A DNA stretch of 7,064 nt from NCBI GenBank assembly GCA_018609665.1, contig JAHENN010000117.1, positions 1 through 7,064 of the forward strand. Reading direction: 5' to 3'. A program made the position numbers and the translations under genes. This stretch comes from Haloarculaceae archaeon. GTDB taxonomy: Archaea; Halobacteriota; Halobacteria; Halobacteriales; Haloarculaceae. Of the stretch, positions 4,876-7,064 are shown in pieces. The notes under the pieces are model-generated. The model saw only the letters and a program-made list of their open reading frames with translations. It had not been told where the DNA came from and searched no databases. The number at the start of each line of letters is the position of its first letter. Positions within the stretch are counted from its first letter, which is position 1.

Positions 4876-5838
4876 ATGGACGCCGTCTACCTCGGCTCGA
4901 CGGGGCTGCGGGTCTCCGAACTCGCCTTCGGGACGTGGCGGTTCGGCCGCGAGGACGCCGCCGGCGGGCTCGAGATCGACAGGGAACGGGCCTTCGAGCT
5001 GCTGGACGTCTACGCCGACCACGGCGGCCGGTTCATCGACGCCGCCGACATGTACGGCGACGGCCGCGCCGAGCGGTGGATCGGCGAGTGGTTCGAGCGC
5101 CGCGAGTGGGACCGGGAGTCGTTCGTCGTCGCCTCGAAGGTGTACTGGCCGACCCGCGAGGACGCCAACGGCCAGGGGCTCGGCCGCAAGCACCTGCGGT
5201 GGTCCCTCGACCGGATCCTCGAGCGGCTCGGCACCGACTACGTGGACGTCCTCTACACGCACCGCTGGGACGACGACACCCCCGCCGAGGAGTTCATGCG
5301 GACGCTGGACGGCTTCGTCGACGACGGCCGCGTCCACTACCTCGGCACCTCGACGTTCGAGCCGAACGCCTGGAAGGTCGCCCGCGCGAACGAACTCGCC
5401 GACCGGCGGGGGTACGAGCCGTTCACCGTCGCCCAGCCGCGGTACAACCTCGTCGACCGGGAGGTCGTCGGCAACTACCGCGAGATGTGCGACCACTACG
5501 GGCTCGGCGTCTGCCCGTGGTCGCCGCTGGCCGGCGGCTTCCTCACGGGCAAGTACGGCCGCGAGCGGCCGATCCCTGAGGGCTCGCGGGCGGCCCGCAG
5601 CGACGACTTCGCCGACCGCTACTTCACGGAGCCGAACTTCCGGGTGCTGGACGTCCTCGAGGACGTCGCGGCGGCGGTCGACGCCCCGCCGGCGGCGGTC
5701 GCGCTGGCGTGGCTCCGCGACCGGGAGACCGTCCCGGTCGTCGGCGCCCGGACGCCCGCACAGCTGGAGACCAACCTGCGGGCCGCCGAGGTCGCGCTGA
5801 CCGACAGCCAGCGCCGGCGCCTGACGGAGGCCCGCTGA
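4876..5838 (+). CDS. Aldo/keto reductase, NAD(P)H-dependent
   Basis: A 320-residue cytoplasmic TIM-barrel oxidoreductase that reduces aldehydes or ketones (or the reverse) with a nicotinamide cofactor. The N-terminus YLGSTGLRVSELAFGTW is the usual first strand of the family. The catalytic tetrad is complete: Asp55 in FIDAADMYG (53-61), Tyr60 in the same motif, Lys88 in VASKVYW, and His129 in LYTHRWD. Cofactor-contacting segments follow: TVAQPRYNLVDRE (184-196), CPWSPLAGGFLTGKY (213-227), and VPVVGARTPAQLETNLRA (286-303), whose last part typically holds the adenosine phosphate. Length is normal. The form resembles bacterial YhdN/IolS-like and voltage-channel-beta-like AKRs, so the substrate cannot be named. 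The ATG at 4876 is supported by a TATA-like box about 25 bases upstream. It converges with the transporter gene, with only 3 bases between the two stop codons. Confidence 0.95.
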   Translation: MDAVYLGSTGLRVSELAFGTWRFGREDAAGGLEIDRERAFELLDVYADHGGRFIDAADMYGDGRAERWIGEWFERREWDRESFVVASKVYWPTREDANGQGLGRKHLRWSLDRILERLGTDYVDVLYTHRWDDDTPAEEFMRTLDGFVDDGRVHYLGTSTFEPNAWKVARANELADRRGYEPFTVAQPRYNLVDREVVGNYREMCDHYGLGVCPWSPLAGGFLTGKYGRERPIPEGSRAARSDDFADRYFTEPNFRVLDVLEDVAAAVDAPPAAVALAWLRDRETVPVVGARTPAQLETNLRAAEVALTDSQRRRLTEAR

Positions 5839-5841
5839 CGG

Positions 5842-6756
5842 TCACCCGCCGGCCAGCTCCGCGCGGAGCGCCCGCCGCTTGATGAGCACGAACCCCGCGA
5901 GGATGACGAGGAAGCCGGCGACCGTCGGGGGGCCGATGCGCTCGCCGAGGAACAGGAAGCCGGCGACGGCCGCGAAGACCGGCGCGACGTAGGAGACCAG
6001 GTTGATCTCGATGGGGCCGAGCCGGTCCAGCAGCGTGAAGTAGATGAGGAAGCCGCCGGCGCTGGCCGCCAGCGCGAGGTACGCGAGGGCGGCCGTCGCC
6101 GTCGGCGGCGGCGCCCCGTCGACGGACTCCCCGAGGCCGGCGCTGAGCCCGTGCATCAGCGCCGCGCCGCCGAGCATCGCCCACGCCTCCATCGTCTCGA
6201 TCGGCAGCGCCGTCTCGAGCCGCTGGGTGACGACGCTGCCGAACGCGAAGGACAGGGCCGCACAGAACACCAGCGCCTCGAACCGCGAGGCGGCGAGGTT
6301 GTCGGGGTCGGGCTGGGTCAACAGCACGACGCCGCACAGCCCGAGCGCCAGCCCGACCAGCCCCAGCAGCGTCAGCCGCTCGTCGGGGAGGAACGCCCGC
6401 GCGAAGCCGGTCGTCAGCACCGGCGACAGCGACACCATGACCGCCGCGACGGCGCTTGTCGTCCCGCGCTCGCCGACGAACAGCAGCGCGTGGTAGCCCG
6501 CGATTATGAAGACGGCCCCGACGGCGACGAGCAGCCACTCCCGGCGGCCCCGCGGCCGCCACCGGTCGGTCGCCCAGACGCCGTAGCCGAGCATGACGAG
6601 GCCGGCGACGTCGAACCGGACCGCCGCGAACAGCACCGGCGCCTCGTAGAAGTACGCCGGCGTCGACGGGGTCCCGAGGCCGGCCTTGATCGCCATGAAC
6701 GCCGACCCCCACAGCGCCGCCAGCAGACAGAACAGCAGGAGGTTCCGGTACCGCAC
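5842..6756 (-). CDS. EamA-domain drug/metabolite (DMT) family transporter
   Basis: A 304-residue integral membrane protein of the plasma membrane, with two EamA repeats of five helices each (about 5-147 and 158-293), as in the ten-helix DMT exporters. Repeat 1 begins LLLFCLLAALWGSAFMAIKAG and ends with the characteristic FLPDERLTLLGLVGLALGL. Repeat 2 ends with the matching FLFLGERIGPPTVAGFLVILAGF; the (P/G)-(D/E)ER signature before the last helix of each half is diagnostic. A basic C-terminal tail (KRRALR) is probably cytoplasmic. Members export amino acids, nucleosides or other small metabolites; the substrate here is unknown. Translation starts at a GTG at 6756, with a good BRE/TATA-like element about 30 bases upstream and no in-frame ATG before it. 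The gene faces the aldo/keto reductase tail to tail and is divergent from the gene at 6939. Confidence 0.93.
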   Translation of the reverse strand: MRYRNLLLFCLLAALWGSAFMAIKAGLGTPSTPAYFYEAPVLFAAVRFDVAGLVMLGYGVWATDRWRPRGRREWLLVAVGAVFIIAGYHALLFVGERGTTSAVAAVMVSLSPVLTTGFARAFLPDERLTLLGLVGLALGLCGVVLLTQPDPDNLAASRFEALVFCAALSFAFGSVVTQRLETALPIETMEAWAMLGGAALMHGLSAGLGESVDGAPPPTATAALAYLALAASAGGFLIYFTLLDRLGPIEINLVSYVAPVFAAVAGFLFLGERIGPPTVAGFLVILAGFVLIKRRALRAELAGG

Positions 6757-6782
6757 GTCTCGACCGGAGAGAGGCGGGCGCC

Positions 6783-6796
6783 TGAAGCTTTCGAAA
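6783..6796 (-). promoter_or_regulatory. BRE/TATA-like promoter of the DMT transporter gene
   Basis: Read on the minus strand this is TTTCGAAAGCTTCA: a CGAAAG element resembling the TFB-recognition element followed by GCTTCA at the TATA position, centred about 30 bases before the GTG at 6756. It is the most AT-rich patch in the 182-base divergent region on this side and fits a leaderless GTG transcript. Confidence 0.5.
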
Positions 6797-6869
6797 CCGG
6801 CCTCCGGCGGCCCGCTCGGCGCGGGGGCGGCCGGCGCGCCGCGGTGGGAGTGGGACCGGCGGCGACGGC

Positions 6870-6892
6870 GCCGAACGCCGTCGGAATTCGGC
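6870..6892. repeat. Inverted repeat GCCGAA/TTCGGC in the divergent intergenic region
   Basis: GCCGAA at 6870-6875 is mirrored by TTCGGC at 6887-6892 with an 11-base spacer. It lies just upstream of the TATA-like box of the gene at 6939, where an operator or activator site would be. Weak evidence, given the base composition. Confidence 0.25.
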
Positions 6893-6908
6893 CGTCTCGC
6901 CCCCTGGA

Positions 6909-6914
6909 TTTATG
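6909..6914 (+). promoter_or_regulatory. TATA-like box for the gene starting at 6939
   Basis: TTTATG, inside the AT-rich run GGATTTATGTAC, is centred about 27 bases before the ATG at 6939. It is one of the best TATA matches in the window and supports both the start choice and a leaderless transcript. Confidence 0.55.
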
Positions 6915-6938
6915 TACTGCGGCTCCCGAACGCCGTGT

Positions 6939-7064
6939 ATGGCCGCTTACCGTCGGCCGGTCCTGCGGAACCTGTTCGACGACTCGCCCACCCCACACAT
7001 CGCCCACCCGCCGCGAACCCACCGCCGCGATTTCTACGTCGCGACCGACGGCTCCTACCGCAAC
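6939..7064 (+). CDS. Partial gene of unknown function (N-terminal 42 residues)
   Basis: An open frame from ATG 6939 runs off the window end. The visible protein begins MAAYRRPVLRNLFDDSPTPH, continues with a His/Pro/Arg-rich stretch (about 20-31), and then DFYVATDGSYRN. A strong TATA-like box about 27 bases upstream and the same (A/G)T-ATG context as other starts here support it as real. The basic, Pro- and His-rich start and the absence of hydrophobic segments suggest a soluble protein. The FYVATDGSY segment loosely recalls the first strand of RNase H-like folds, but 42 residues are too few to claim it. It is divergent from the DMT transporter gene. Family not recognised. Confidence 0.6.
   Translation, partial: MAAYRRPVLRNLFDDSPTPHIAHPPRTHRRDFYVATDGSYRN

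Noticed and set aside
4585..5496. A 303-codon minus-strand frame opposite the aldo/keto reductase
   Set aside because: The plus strand has the full catalytic tetrad; the minus product ends in an Arg/Gly/Glu-rich low-complexity tail.
1..7064. Mobile elements, CRISPR arrays, tRNA or rRNA genes, toxin-antitoxin or defence systems
   Set aside because: No transposase, integrase, repeat-spacer pattern, tRNA cloverleaf or known defence-gene motif could be found on either strand.

Overview
The window is very GC-rich, with a strong bias to G or C at third codon positions. Its proteins are rich in Asp and Glu, its transporters lack bacterial-type signals, and no start has a clear Shine-Dalgarno sequence. 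Several genes have a TATA-like box about 25-30 bases before an ATG or GTG. Together these point to a halophilic archaeon (class Halobacteria). The content looks like ordinary chromosome: no tRNA, rRNA, CRISPR, insertion sequence or integrase is visible.

Layout. (1) 1-207, minus strand: the N-terminal part of a membrane protein, cut by the window edge and divergent from the next gene. (2) 302-1042 and 1101-3392, plus strand: an HTH-10 (bat-type) transcription regulator followed by a P1B-type ATPase with an N-terminal heavy-metal-associated domain. Its membrane motifs (CPC, N-x7-K, DMG) fit the Zn2+/Cd2+/Pb2+ exporter subgroup (ZntA/CadA-like) rather than the copper subgroup. Between the two genes lies a perfect palindrome, GGAATATTCC, in an otherwise G+C-dominated stretch; it could be the TATA box, the operator, or both. 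(3) 3458-3565: a 35-residue single-span membrane peptide with a 6-bp inverted repeat immediately before its ATG. (4) 3611-4021: a hotdog-fold acyl-CoA thioesterase. (5) 4064-4489: a small acidic protein of unknown function. (6) 4490-4875: a 386-base stretch that looks intergenic but carries a hydrophobic, GC3-rich reading frame with no usable start of its own; it is probably a frameshifted small membrane-protein gene. (7) 4876-5838: an aldo/keto reductase. (8) 5842-6756, minus strand: an EamA/DMT-family transporter, convergent with the reductase and only 3 bases away. (9) 6939 to the end, plus strand: the start of a gene I cannot identify.

How the genes work together. The only convincing functional unit is the regulator plus metal-exporting ATPase, a probable heavy-metal efflux module. 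The regulator's N-terminal domain holds several Cys and His residues that could bind metal; this is inference. The other genes look like independently transcribed housekeeping or accessory metabolic genes, most with their own promoter. I do not see a clearly novel multi-gene system. The best leads are the regulator/palindrome/ATPase module, the 35-residue membrane peptide and the broken or recoded frame at 4616-4830.
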